From AG-12 sp035531535 (lineage in GTDB: Bacteria; Chloroflexota; Dormibacteria; Aeolococcales; Bog-877): a DNA stretch of 15,647 nucleotides. Shown one piece after another: positions 1 through 7,281 of the stretch. Position 1 is the first letter of the stretch. Each line of letters starts with the position of its first letter. Position numbers and translations under genes: made by a program. A model generated the notes under the pieces. The model was given only the letters and a program-made list of their open reading frames with translations, was not told where the DNA came from and ran no database searches. The stretch spans positions 1 to 15,647 of the forward strand of contig DATKSV010000133.1 of the NCBI GenBank assembly GCA_035531535.1, read 5' to 3'.

Positions 1-667
1 CGCCGTCGATGTCTGAGTAGGTGTTGACGACCTGCCCCACGACCCGGCCATTGGGCAGCGAGACCCCCGCCGGAATGGGGGCGTACCAGGGAGTCCGGGC
101 GACTCCCAGGATGACGTTGCCGAAGTGGTCGACGACCACCACCCGGGTGGCGGTGCCGGACACGTCCCCTTCCGGGAGGAACTCGGCGAGCAGCTTGGGG
201 CTGTGGATGCGGCTTCCCAGCTCCTCCAGCTTCAAGCTTCCGGCCGCGACCCGGGCCGCCAGCGGGCCGATCAGGTCGCGGCCGTGGAAGGTGGGGCTCA
301 CCTGGGTCGGCCGGTACGCCTGCTCGTCAATCCGTACCGCCAAGCGTTCCCGGCCCCGTTGCCAGATGAAGTGGAGCAGGCCGTTGTCGGGCGCCACCAC
401 CAGCTGCCGGTCGATTAGCGCGGCCACCAGCGGTCGCGGGCCCCCCACGCCTGGATCCACCACCACACAGTGGACTGTCCCGCTGGGGAAGGCAGGGGCG
501 GAGGCGGCCAGCCAGTAGGCGCCGGCGCCGATGTCACCCGGAGGCAGGCCGTGCGTGATCGTCTCCACCCGCAGCTGGGGAGCCACCCCCAGCACGGCTC
601 CCAGAAGCGCCCCTCCGTAGCCGTCGGAGGTCCCAAAGTCGGTCAGCAGAGTGAGGATCGAGGCCAT
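1..667 (-). CDS. SAM hydrolase (adenosine-forming), DUF62/SAM_HAT family; 3' end cut by window edge
   Basis: The minus-strand frame is open from an ATG at 667 to the window edge, giving the first 222 residues; the C-terminus lies outside. The family hydrolyses S-adenosylmethionine to adenosine and methionine, and is related to the SAM chlorinases and fluorinases. Visible motifs are TDFG (residues 9-12), DPGVG (71-75), APDNGLL (92-98), FHGRD (127-131) and DHFGN (180-184). The family's Asp-Arg-His triad can be placed at D71, R78 and H128, with D-to-R spacing of 7. I see no obvious insertion of the kind that marks the halogenases, so water (hydroxide) is the expected nucleophile. The other upstream ATGs (680, 690) are out of frame. 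There is no clear Shine-Dalgarno before 667. The gene sits beyond the groEL terminator, so it probably has its own promoter, which I could not identify. Family assignment is firm; physiological role is not. Confidence 0.9.
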   Translation of the reverse strand, partial: MASILTLLTDFGTSDGYGGALLGAVLGVAPQLRVETITHGLPPGDIGAGAYWLAASAPAFPSGTVHCVVVDPGVGGPRPLVAALIDRQLVVAPDNGLLHFIWQRGRERLAVRIDEQAYRPTQVSPTFHGRDLIGPLAARVAAGSLKLEELGSRIHSPKLLAEFLPEGDVSGTATRVVVVDHFGNVILGVARTPWYAPIPAGVSLPNGRVVGQVVNTYSDIDG

Positions 668-729
668 CAGACGGGGCCATTGTCCGTCATGCGAACGGTC
701 GGCGAGGCGATCGCAGCCGCCAGCCCATG

Positions 730-765
730 AAAAAAGAGCGGGGCGGCCCTGGGGCCACCCCGCTC
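730..765 (-). terminator. Rho-independent terminator of groEL
   Basis: Read on the minus strand, 765-736 forms a GC-rich hairpin: arm GAGCGGGGTGGCCC pairs with GGGCCGCCCCGCTC, with one G-U wobble and a very short loop. Six U residues (A tract 730-735 on the plus strand) follow immediately. It lies about 30 bases past the groEL stop and before the SAM hydrolase gene. Confidence 0.92.
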
Positions 766-797
766 CGTAAGCTCCGGCCGTTGGGCCGGGCTGAGAC

Positions 798-2405
798 TCA
801 GTACTCGGGCATCGCCGGCGCGCCGGCCGACTTCTTCTCAGGAAGGTCGGTGATCAGGGACTCAGTGGTCAGCAGCAGGCCCGCGATCGAGGCTGCGTTC
901 TGAACCGCCGAGCGGGTCACCTTGGTGGGATCGATGATCCCCGCCTTGACCATGTCAACGTACTCGCCGGTGGCGGCGTTGTAACCCTGTCCCGCGGGCA
1001 GGCTGCGGATCTTCTCCACCACCACCGAGCCCTCGGCGCCGGCGTTGTTGGCGATCTGCCGGGCCGGCTCTTCCAGTGCCCGGCGGACGATGGTCACTCC
1101 GATCTGCTCGTCGCCTTCCAGTTGCACGTTCTGGAGCGCGGTCTGCGCCAGCAGCAGCACGGTGCCACCGCCTGGCACGATGCCCTCCTCACCCGCCGCG
1201 CGCGTGGCCGACACGGCGTCCTCCATGCGGTGCTTGCGCTCCTTGAGCTCGGTCTCGGTGGCGGCCCCAACCTTGATCACGGCCACCCCGCCGGCCAGCT
1301 TGGCGAGACGCTCCTGGAGCTTCTCCTTGTCCCAGTCGCTGGTGGACTTGTCGATCTCAGCCTTGATCTGCTCGATCCGGCCCTTGATGGCGTCGCCGCT
1401 GCCGGCACCCTCCACGATGGTGGTGTCGTCCTTGGTCACCTTGACCATGCGGGCGCGCCCGAGCTGGCCCAGCTGCACGCTGTCGAGCTTGAGGCCCAAC
1501 TCGTCGCTGATCACGGTGCCGCCGGTCAGGATGGCGATGTCCTGGAGCATGGCCTTGCGGCGGTCGCCAAACCCGGGAGCCTTGACCGCCACGGCGGTGA
1601 AGATGCCCCGGATCTTGTTGACGATGAGGGTCGCCAGCGCCTCGCCGTCGATGTCCTCAGCCACCACCATCAAGGGCTTGCCACTCTGGTGGATCTTCTC
1701 GACCACCGGCAGCAGGTCGGCGATGGCGGAGATCTTGCGGTCGGTGATCAGGATGTAGGGGTCCTCGAGGACCGCCTCCATGGCCTGGGTGTTGGTCACC
1801 ATGTAGGGGCTGATGTAGCCCTTGTCGAACTGCATCCCCTCGACCAGGTCCAGCTCGGTGGCGATTCCCTTCGACTCCTCGACGGTGATGACCCCGTCCT
1901 TGCCGACCTTCTCCATGGCCTCAGCGACGGTCTCGCCGATGCTGGTGTCGGCCGCCGAGATCGAGGCTACCTGGGCGATCTTCTCGCGCTCGCTGATCGG
2001 CACCGAGTGCTTCTTGATCTCCTCGACCACCAGGTCCACCGCCTTCTGGATGCCGGCCTTCACCTGCACCGGATTGGCGCCGTGGGCGACGTGCCGGAAC
2101 CCCTCGTTGATCATCGCCGAGGCCAGCACGGTGGCGGTGGTGGTGCCGTCTCCGGCGATGTCATTGGTCTTGCTGGCGACTTCCTTGACCAGCTGGGCTC
2201 CCATGTTCTCGAAGGGATCCTCAAGGTCGATCTCCTTGGCGATCGTGACCCCGTCGTTGGTGATGGTGGGGCTGCCGAACTTCTTGTCCAGCACCACGTT
2301 GCGCCCCTTGGGTCCGATCGTGATCCGGACCGCGTCCGCGACCTTGTCCGCGCCCCGCTTGAGGGCGGCCCTGGCCTCGGTGTCAAATAGCAACTGCTTC
2401 GGCAT
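798..2405 (-). CDS. groEL: 60 kDa chaperonin GroEL (Hsp60), CIRCE-controlled
   Basis: 535-residue ATP-dependent cytosolic folding chaperone that forms double heptameric rings and works with GroES. Full-length family match: GPKGRNV near residue 31, NDGVTIAKEI at 50-59 and the nucleotide-binding GDGTTT at 85-90, whose D86 corresponds to the catalytic Asp of the family. The chaperonin signature appears as AAGEEGIVPGGG near residue 400. The ATG at 2405 is chosen over the in-frame ATG at 2429 because AGGAGA (2419-2414) lies 8 bases upstream and the protein then begins MPKQLLF. The C-terminus ends in PAMPEY and lacks the Gly-Met repeat tail common in GroEL. No groES is adjacent: the upstream gene diverges. 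The leader carries CIRCE, so heat-inducible repression by HrcA is expected. A strong terminator follows, making it monocistronic. Confidence 0.98.
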   Translation of the reverse strand: MPKQLLFDTEARAALKRGADKVADAVRITIGPKGRNVVLDKKFGSPTITNDGVTIAKEIDLEDPFENMGAQLVKEVASKTNDIAGDGTTTATVLASAMINEGFRHVAHGANPVQVKAGIQKAVDLVVEEIKKHSVPISEREKIAQVASISAADTSIGETVAEAMEKVGKDGVITVEESKGIATELDLVEGMQFDKGYISPYMVTNTQAMEAVLEDPYILITDRKISAIADLLPVVEKIHQSGKPLMVVAEDIDGEALATLIVNKIRGIFTAVAVKAPGFGDRRKAMLQDIAILTGGTVISDELGLKLDSVQLGQLGRARMVKVTKDDTTIVEGAGSGDAIKGRIEQIKAEIDKSTSDWDKEKLQERLAKLAGGVAVIKVGAATETELKERKHRMEDAVSATRAAGEEGIVPGGGTVLLLAQTALQNVQLEGDEQIGVTIVRRALEEPARQIANNAGAEGSVVVEKIRSLPAGQGYNAATGEYVDMVKAGIIDPTKVTRSAVQNAASIAGLLLTTESLITDLPEKKSAGAPAMPEY

Positions 2406-2413
2406 GCGTCTGT

Positions 2414-2419
2414 TCTCCT
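2414..2419 (-). promoter_or_regulatory. Shine-Dalgarno of groEL (decides start)
   Basis: AGGAGA on the minus strand, 8 bases before the ATG at 2405. It excludes the longer ATG at 2429, which would lie upstream of this site. Confidence 0.85.
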
Positions 2420-2431
2420 GTTTCCCCACTT

Positions 2432-2445
2432 GACCGATATCGGTC
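2432..2445. promoter_or_regulatory. 14-bp perfect palindrome in the groEL leader
   Basis: GACCGATATCGGTC is exactly self-complementary and lies between CIRCE and the groEL ribosome binding site. It could be a second operator or an RNA hairpin or dimerisation element; the sequence alone does not decide. Confidence 0.5.
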
Positions 2446-2459
2446 CTAAACCTGGCCCC

Positions 2460-2465
2460 ATTTTA
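2460..2465 (-). promoter_or_regulatory. Possible -10 element of the groEL promoter
   Basis: TAAAAT on the minus strand (2465-2460) overlaps the groEL-proximal end of CIRCE, an arrangement in which HrcA would block RNA polymerase. The -35 position (about 17 bases upstream, inside CIRCE) matches the consensus poorly, so this is tentative. Confidence 0.4.
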
Positions 2466-2489
2466 GCACTCAAGGCTTGCGAGTGCTAG
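2463..2489. promoter_or_regulatory. CIRCE operator (HrcA binding site)
   Basis: TTAGCACTC, nine bases, then GAGTGCTAG. This matches the CIRCE consensus TTAGCACTC-N9-GAGTGCTAA at every position except the last. It ends 57 bases upstream of the groEL start, the usual placement for HrcA-repressed chaperonin genes. It is also close to the start of the divergent acetyltransferase gene. Confidence 0.96.
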
Positions 2490-2535
2490 CAGGCGCAGGC
2501 CCCAAGTGCCAACCAAGGGGTGGGCTCATGGCGGC

Positions 2536-3372
2536 ATGATTGGCGCCGTGGTGGCCAAGGAGGCACGAGCTGAGCGGTTCCGGCCGGTGCTGGGGCAGGA
2601 GCAGCGGGAGGCTGTGGGCCGATTCCTGCTGGCCCAGGGCTGGGCCGGCCTGCATCTCGGCGATGCCCTGCGCCGTCTGGCCCTGACGGACCATCCGGCG
2701 GAATCCAGGCTGCTGAGCCTGTTGGGCCCGCTTGGCGAGGTCAAAGGGGTCGCCCTGCTGCAGTCTGGCCGACTCCAGCTGCTGGCCCCGCTGGCCGAGG
2801 ATAGACCGGCCGTGGCCGCGCTCCTGGCTGATCACATGGATTCGCTGCAGCGGGTGTCGGGCCAGCAGGCACAGCTTCCCCGCGAGCTCACCGAGCAATT
2901 CAGCCATCACGCCCGGGACGTCACGGTCGCGCCCGTGCTGCGGGTCCCGGAGAGAACCCTGCCCAGGGTGCGGCGGGCGCGGGCCGGGGACGCCGCGGCC
3001 CTGCACCAGATTTACGACCATGTCAGCTGGATGCGCCTGGACTCTCCCGACCAGTGGTCGCAGCGGTTGGCCCAGGAGAGTTCCTGGGTCGCCGAGCGCG
3101 GGGACCGGCTGCTTGCCGTTGCCCGCTGGACCAAGTCCTTCGGGGCGGTGGTCGAGGTCGGTGGGGTCGCGACCGACCCGGAGAGCCGCCGCCGGGGAGC
3201 GGCCACCGCAGTGGTCCTGGCCGCCACCGCTGCGGCCCTCAGTGCTGGGATGACCCCGGTGCTGTGCTTTGGCGACCCGGACCTGGCGGCGCTCTATCTA
3301 CCCCTGGGCTTCGAGTTCGTGGGCAGGGAGATCGTGCTCAACCTGCGACCGGAGGCATCGCCCGGCATATGA
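2536..3372 (+). CDS. GNAT-family N-acetyltransferase with an extra N-terminal domain
   Basis: About 278 residues. The C-terminal half reads as a GCN5-related acetyltransferase fold. The acetyl-CoA-binding motif A is the strand VEVGGVAT followed by DPESRRRGAAT and a helix, matching the Q/RxxGxG/A pyrophosphate loop. The segment DPDLAALYLPLGFEFVG near the end is the typical motif B region, where the Leu-Gly-Phe turn closes the fold. The N-terminal ~130 residues are a separate domain I cannot name. Family knowledge gives acetyl transfer to an amine, but the substrate is unknown. The start is uncertain: ATG 2536 is used, GTG 2506 would add ten residues, and neither has a good Shine-Dalgarno. The gene diverges from groEL across CIRCE. 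The metalloprotease gene begins 7 bases past its stop, suggesting co-transcription. Confidence 0.8.
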   Translation: MIGAVVAKEARAERFRPVLGQEQREAVGRFLLAQGWAGLHLGDALRRLALTDHPAESRLLSLLGPLGEVKGVALLQSGRLQLLAPLAEDRPAVAALLADHMDSLQRVSGQQAQLPRELTEQFSHHARDVTVAPVLRVPERTLPRVRRARAGDAAALHQIYDHVSWMRLDSPDQWSQRLAQESSWVAERGDRLLAVARWTKSFGAVVEVGGVATDPESRRRGAATAVVLAATAAALSAGMTPVLCFGDPDLAALYLPLGFEFVGREIVLNLRPEASPGI

Positions 3373-3379
3373 TCCGGAG

Positions 3380-4522
3380 GTGCCCGATCTGAAGTCGGTG
3401 CTGGCCTGGTCGGCAGTGGCGGCCGGGGTGGCGATCGCGGCGGAGCGGCGGGTGTCCCGGATGAGGACCGAGGCCGGCAACTCCATGCTCGACTGGGAAC
3501 TGGTCCGCAAGACCGCCTACTCCCGCTGCGGCGCCGACGGCGCCGACGAGGTGGCTGGCGCCGGATCTGACTACGAGCCCTTGGTGGCGGAGTTGGTCCC
3601 GCTCTTGGCGCAGGCCTGTGGCACCGCCGCTCAGGGCGCCAATTTCGGCCGGGTCCAGGTGGTCGGGCGGCGGGGTTTCGTGGACCAGAACCTGGCCATG
3701 ATGCAGCGGATGATGGTTCCCCTGGAACAGGGCGGATTGGCCGCGATGCGCCCCAGCCCGCTCATGCGCGTACCGGCCAGCGTCTATCTGGGCACCTTGC
3801 TGGGCTACATGGGCCGCCGCGTCCTGGGCCAGTACGATCCAGTTCTGAGTCTGGACCCGGAGTCTGCCGTCGACCTGCCCCGGCCCGCCCTGCTGATCAT
3901 CGAGCCCAACGTGCGCGACTTCGAACGGCGTTCCACCCTGCCTCGTGACTCCTTGCGGCGCTGGCTGATGCTGCACGAATTGACCCACGCCTGGCAGTTC
4001 GAGCTCCATCCCTGGCTGGCGCCCCACCTGACCGGTCTGATCCGGGAACTCACCCAGCTGCCCGGGGGTGGTGGCTCCAAGGGGCTGGAGGAGTTTCTGC
4101 GCACGGCGCGCAATCTCCGCCCCCAGTTGGCAACGGTGGGACGGGTGCAGGCGGTTATGGCGGTGCTCGAGGGCCACGGCAACTTCATCATGCGCGAGGT
4201 CGGCAAGCGCCATCTGGCCGATTTCGACACCCTGGACGAGGCGTTCCATCGCCGCCACGAGCAACCCAGTGTCACCGACCGGCTGCTGCTGATCATCTCT
4301 GGGATCACCTTCAAGCTTCAGCAGTACCAGCAGGGGGAGCGCTTCCTCCGGGCCCTCCAGGATGCGGGCGGGCAGCCGGCCCTGGATCGCGTATGGTCGG
4401 GACCGGAGGCACTGCCCTCATGGACAGAAGTCAGGCGGCCGGCGCTCTGGCTGCGGCGATTGCAGTTCGACAGCGAGCCGGGGCCGGATTCCTGGCCCCA
4501 CGCGGCGCCGGCTCCGGTCTGA
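3380..4522 (+). CDS. DUF2342 zinc-dependent metalloprotease-like protein
   Basis: About 380 residues, the usual size of the DUF2342 family, which has been annotated as coenzyme-F420-biosynthesis associated in Actinobacteria. The zincin motif HELTH is at residues 199-203 within LMLHELTHAWQFE, giving H199 and H203 as metal ligands and E200 as the catalytic base. The segment GQYDPVLSLDP and the later EGHGNFIMREV are also typical; the Glu of EGHGN may be a further ligand (inference). The N-terminus has a short hydrophobic stretch (SVLAWSAVAAGVAIAA) that could be a weak anchor. The GTG start at 3380 is provisional: GGAGG abuts it instead of lying upstream, and GTG 3398 or even CTG 3389 (8 bases after GGAGG) are alternatives. 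No F420 biosynthesis gene is nearby. Proteolytic activity is not proven for the family. Confidence 0.87.
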   Translation: MPDLKSVLAWSAVAAGVAIAAERRVSRMRTEAGNSMLDWELVRKTAYSRCGADGADEVAGAGSDYEPLVAELVPLLAQACGTAAQGANFGRVQVVGRRGFVDQNLAMMQRMMVPLEQGGLAAMRPSPLMRVPASVYLGTLLGYMGRRVLGQYDPVLSLDPESAVDLPRPALLIIEPNVRDFERRSTLPRDSLRRWLMLHELTHAWQFELHPWLAPHLTGLIRELTQLPGGGGSKGLEEFLRTARNLRPQLATVGRVQAVMAVLEGHGNFIMREVGKRHLADFDTLDEAFHRRHEQPSVTDRLLLIISGITFKLQQYQQGERFLRALQDAGGQPALDRVWSGPEALPSWTEVRRPALWLRRLQFDSEPGPDSWPHAAPAPV

Positions 4523-4582
4523 CCTCTGGGCCGCGGCTGCCACAAGTTGGTTCGTAACCGGCAACGGAGATGGAGCACCCGC

Positions 4583-4611
4583 TTCCGTTCGGTCAGCCTG
4601 TTGCGTACACT
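4583..4611 (+). promoter_or_regulatory. Probable promoter of the acidic DUF4388-like protein operon
   Basis: TTCCGT (4583-4588), 17 bases, then TACACT (4606-4611), a good -10 with a weak -35. Transcription would begin near 4618, leaving a leader of about 73 bases before the ATG at 4691. A GTG lies exactly 6 bases after the -10 and an ATG lies at 4623, so short leader ORFs are possible. Confidence 0.5.
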
Positions 4612-4690
4612 TCGCGAGTGAAATGCCTCCGGGCAGGTGGCGGCGCGCCGGGGTGGCGATCCGACCGGCTGCTCTCAAGGAGCTGATGCT

Positions 4691-6268
4691 ATGAACCATT
4701 CCCAACGCCAGCCTCGGTCCGATCGCAAAGCCGCAGGCGGCCCGGGTTTCGTGCGGCGGCTGCGTGACGCCCTCGACGAGCTGGCCAACGGCCGGCAGCT
4801 GGTGCCAGTTCCGATTCCAGTCGGGTTCCCACCAGCCCGTCCCCAATCCGCACCGCACGGATACGACCAGATCCACTTCGTGTTTGGCCGCCGCCGGGAC
4901 GAGTCCTCTTCCGACGGCGCTGCCAACAGCGAGGCAGAGCCGGGCGCCGAGGGCACTGAGGGGCCCAGCGAGGCTGAGCCGCCTTTTGAGCTGACGCCGC
5001 CTTCGGCCGCTGCCGAAGCGACCGAGGGTGAGCCCGCTGGGGAGGATGTGCCCGCGCCGTCTGGGGCGGGGTCCACCTGGACCACCCCTGCGGCCGACGA
5101 GCCCAGTTCGCCTTCGCCTTTCTCCTATGACGCCGCCGCCGACCAACCGGATCTGCCGGCTTGGGCCCCCAGCCCACTACTGGGAGGAAGCTTCCCCACC
5201 TTCGACTCCGAGGCCGACACTGATCCGGTCCCGTGGGGGGGCGAACCGGTTGCCCCCACTTTCGACCAGGAGACGCCACCTGCGGAAACCGTGGCTGGCG
5301 AGCCGGCCGGCTGGCCAGCCGCGGAAGTCAAGCCGGAGCCGCTCTGGTCGTCAGGGGGAGAGGTCGCGGCGACGCCTTTCGCCGGCTCCTCCTTCACCGA
5401 TGAGGGTGCGGAGGCCCAGGCGGCCGAGCCCACCGAAGACGACGCCCAAGAGGTGGCTCCATCTCCCAGTGATGAGGAGATGACGGTGGTCACCGAGCTG
5501 GAGGAGTTCACCCCCTTCGAGCCCGAGTCCATTCCCGAGGTGGTGGCCGTGAGTGAGACCTCCTGGAGCGTGTCCACTCCGGAGCCGGGCACTCGTGTGC
5601 CTGAGTCGGGTCCCGTTCACCCCGCCGCGATCGCCTTGGTGGAGGATGCCCGCGCCTTCCCGCTTCCGGAGGGGGAGGTGCTCTTCCGCAATCTCCGCTC
5701 CGGATTCACCGATCCAGCGAGGTTGCTGCGACACCTGGCGGGCGAGGGCCACACCGGGGTGATGCACGTGGCTGGCGCCGACGAGCGCAACTCCTACATC
5801 GTGCTGGTGGACGGGTATGTGGTGGCTGTCGCCACCGACGACCGGGGCAAGCTCACCACCACCAACCGCGTCTCCTTCCCCAACTTCCCCAACAGTCAGG
5901 ATGTGCTCAACGTCATCATCTACCCCCGCGAGATCGCTCGCGGATTGGGCCTTCTGCTGCATGCCCCGGTGCATTTCCGCGGGCTGGCCGCGATGTTCGT
6001 CAACCTGGACGGGCTCCGCAGCTACCTGAGCAAGCACGCGGCCTCGGGGGGCCTGGTGGTGCAGTCCGACACCGGCACCGGGGTCGCCCTCTTCGACGAC
6101 GGCCGGCTGGTGGGTGTCTATTCGGGCTCCGATGCGGCCACCACCGATCTGGAGCCCCTGCGGGAGTTGATCAAGGACCTTGACGCTGAGATCGACGTCA
6201 GGTTCGGCGGCCCCAAGGAACTTGACCCGATCCCACTCGACACCCTGCTCGCCGGCTACCCCTTGTGA
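4691..6268 (+). CDS. Acidic, largely disordered protein with a duplicated DUF4388-like C-terminal domain
   Basis: 525 residues. The start at ATG 4691 is fixed by AAGGAG (4677-4682), 8 bases upstream. After a basic N-terminal helix (RRLRDALDELANGRQ), residues ~70-320 are rich in Glu, Pro, Ala and Ser with no predicted fold. From about residue 330 there is a compact domain. It contains two similar beta units: TGVMHVAG...YIVLVDGYVVAVAT near 355 and GGLVVQSD...VALFDDGRLVGVYS near 453. Both resemble the 'small residue-G-x-L...F-x-D-G-x-L-V-x-A' pattern of DUF4388-type domains, often found in bacterial signalling and gliding-related proteins. The match is by eye and the function is unknown. It has no signal peptide or membrane segment, so it is probably cytosolic. 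Its stop overlaps the GTG of the methyltransferase by four bases, implying co-translation. High GC at third positions supports real coding throughout the low-complexity part. Confidence 0.88.
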   Translation: MNHSQRQPRSDRKAAGGPGFVRRLRDALDELANGRQLVPVPIPVGFPPARPQSAPHGYDQIHFVFGRRRDESSSDGAANSEAEPGAEGTEGPSEAEPPFELTPPSAAAEATEGEPAGEDVPAPSGAGSTWTTPAADEPSSPSPFSYDAAADQPDLPAWAPSPLLGGSFPTFDSEADTDPVPWGGEPVAPTFDQETPPAETVAGEPAGWPAAEVKPEPLWSSGGEVAATPFAGSSFTDEGAEAQAAEPTEDDAQEVAPSPSDEEMTVVTELEEFTPFEPESIPEVVAVSETSWSVSTPEPGTRVPESGPVHPAAIALVEDARAFPLPEGEVLFRNLRSGFTDPARLLRHLAGEGHTGVMHVAGADERNSYIVLVDGYVVAVATDDRGKLTTTNRVSFPNFPNSQDVLNVIIYPREIARGLGLLLHAPVHFRGLAAMFVNLDGLRSYLSKHAASGGLVVQSDTGTGVALFDDGRLVGVYSGSDAATTDLEPLRELIKDLDAEIDVRFGGPKELDPIPLDTLLAGYPL

Positions 6269-7068
6269 GCCAGGCGCCGCAGCCACCCCGGGGCAACGAT
6301 CCCGCCGACAGCCGGGTTCAGTTCTCACGGGTGGCGGCGGCCTATCGCACCAGCCAGACCCATTCCGACCCGGTTTCGCTGGCCCGTTTCATCGATCTTG
6401 CCGAGCTCAGGCCGAACCACCGGGTGTTGGACATTGCCACCGGGGCCGGCCATGTGGCCATGGCGGCTGCCGGCCAGGTCCGCGAGGTGGTGGCCTTGGA
6501 CGTCACCCCGGCGATGCTGGACCAGGCCCGGGGCATGGCCGCCGAACGCGAGGCCCGCAATGTCAGCTTCGTGCTGGCGGACGCCGAGGCGCTGCCGTTT
6601 CCATCGGCCAGCTTCGACCGGGTGCTGGTGCGCTCGGCCCCCCATCACTTCCGGCACCTGATCCCCGCTTTGTCCGAGGCCTATCGGGTGCTGGTCCCGG
6701 GCGGGGCGTTCGCCCTCAGCGACTGCTCGCCGCCCCCGGTGGTTCGCGACTGGTTGGAGGTGGTGGAGATGGGCCGCGACCGCTCCCACTTCCGGAGCCG
6801 GGCGCTGGAGGAGTGGCGGGCGTTACTACAGTCGATGGGCTTCACCGTGGAGCATGCCGAGCGGATCGAGCAGGAGAAGGACATCCTCGACTGGTTCGAG
6901 GTGGCCGGCGTCGGCGCCAGCGAGCGGACCAAGCTGCTCGACTACTACGAGACGGCGCCCCAGGCGGTTCTCGACCAGCTCCTGCCGCAATGGCGGGAGG
7001 GTCGCTTCTACCATCGCTACTGGCATGGTTTGATCCGGGCCCGCAAGCCGCTGGAGCCGGTTTACTGA
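6265..7068 (+). CDS. Class I SAM-dependent methyltransferase (Methyltransf_11/UbiE-like)
   Basis: 267 residues. The Rossmann methyltransferase motifs are in order: motif I VLDIATGAG (54-62), the ribose-binding acidic residue in VVALDVT (D79), the adenine-side ADAEALPFP with D106, the strand FDRVLVR, and the post-motif RVLVPGG (141-147). This is the UbiE/COQ5-like arrangement, and such enzymes methylate many small molecules. The C-terminal third (helical, rich in Glu, Trp and Tyr) would set the substrate, which cannot be read here. The GTG start overlaps the preceding stop as GTGA, so the enzyme is translationally coupled to the acidic DUF4388-like protein and may act with it. No terminator is visible in the 213-bp gap that follows. 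Confidence 0.92.
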   Translation: MSQAPQPPRGNDPADSRVQFSRVAAAYRTSQTHSDPVSLARFIDLAELRPNHRVLDIATGAGHVAMAAAGQVREVVALDVTPAMLDQARGMAAEREARNVSFVLADAEALPFPSASFDRVLVRSAPHHFRHLIPALSEAYRVLVPGGAFALSDCSPPPVVRDWLEVVEMGRDRSHFRSRALEEWRALLQSMGFTVEHAERIEQEKDILDWFEVAGVGASERTKLLDYYETAPQAVLDQLLPQWREGRFYHRYWHGLIRARKPLEPVY

Positions 7069-7269
7069 GAAAGTCGCGCATTCTCTGGCCCCCTCTCACC
7101 GTTCCCACTCGACCCGGTGGGGAGGCGGCCGACTTCGATCTGGGAGACTTCAACAGCTGGCGTCGGGTCCGGCAGGTCATCAGGTCCTGGCGGACTCCGC
7201 CGCCCTCTGGCAGCCGGCTGGGAGCGGGCCACCACCACATCGCCCCGAGCGAGCGGATCCGGCGTACGC

Positions 7270-7275
7270 TAACCT
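7270..7275 (+). promoter_or_regulatory. Leaderless-type -10 element before the small Cys protein
   Basis: TAACCT fits the TANNNT -10 pattern and is followed by exactly six bases before the GTG at 7282. Transcription would therefore start at or next to the start codon. No Shine-Dalgarno is present upstream, which agrees with a leaderless message. No convincing -35 is seen. The rest of the gap (7069-7264) shows nothing I can name. Confidence 0.45.
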
Positions 7276-7281
7276 GCAGAA

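Noticed and set aside
1122..2390. Long plus-strand open frames opposite groEL (up to 422 codons)
   Set aside because: They are antisense shadows caused by high GC and strong codon bias. The minus strand encodes an unmistakable full-length GroEL.
2528..2539. Three-codon ORF (ATG GCG GCA TGA) overlapping the acetyltransferase ATG, preceded by AAGGGG
   Set aside because: Well placed for translational coupling but too short to distinguish from chance; mentioned only because the acetyltransferase lacks a clear ribosome site.
5000..5600. Acidic Pro/Glu/Ala-rich stretch as a possible DNA-level tandem repeat
   Set aside because: The composition is biased but I see no repeated unit at nucleotide or residue level.
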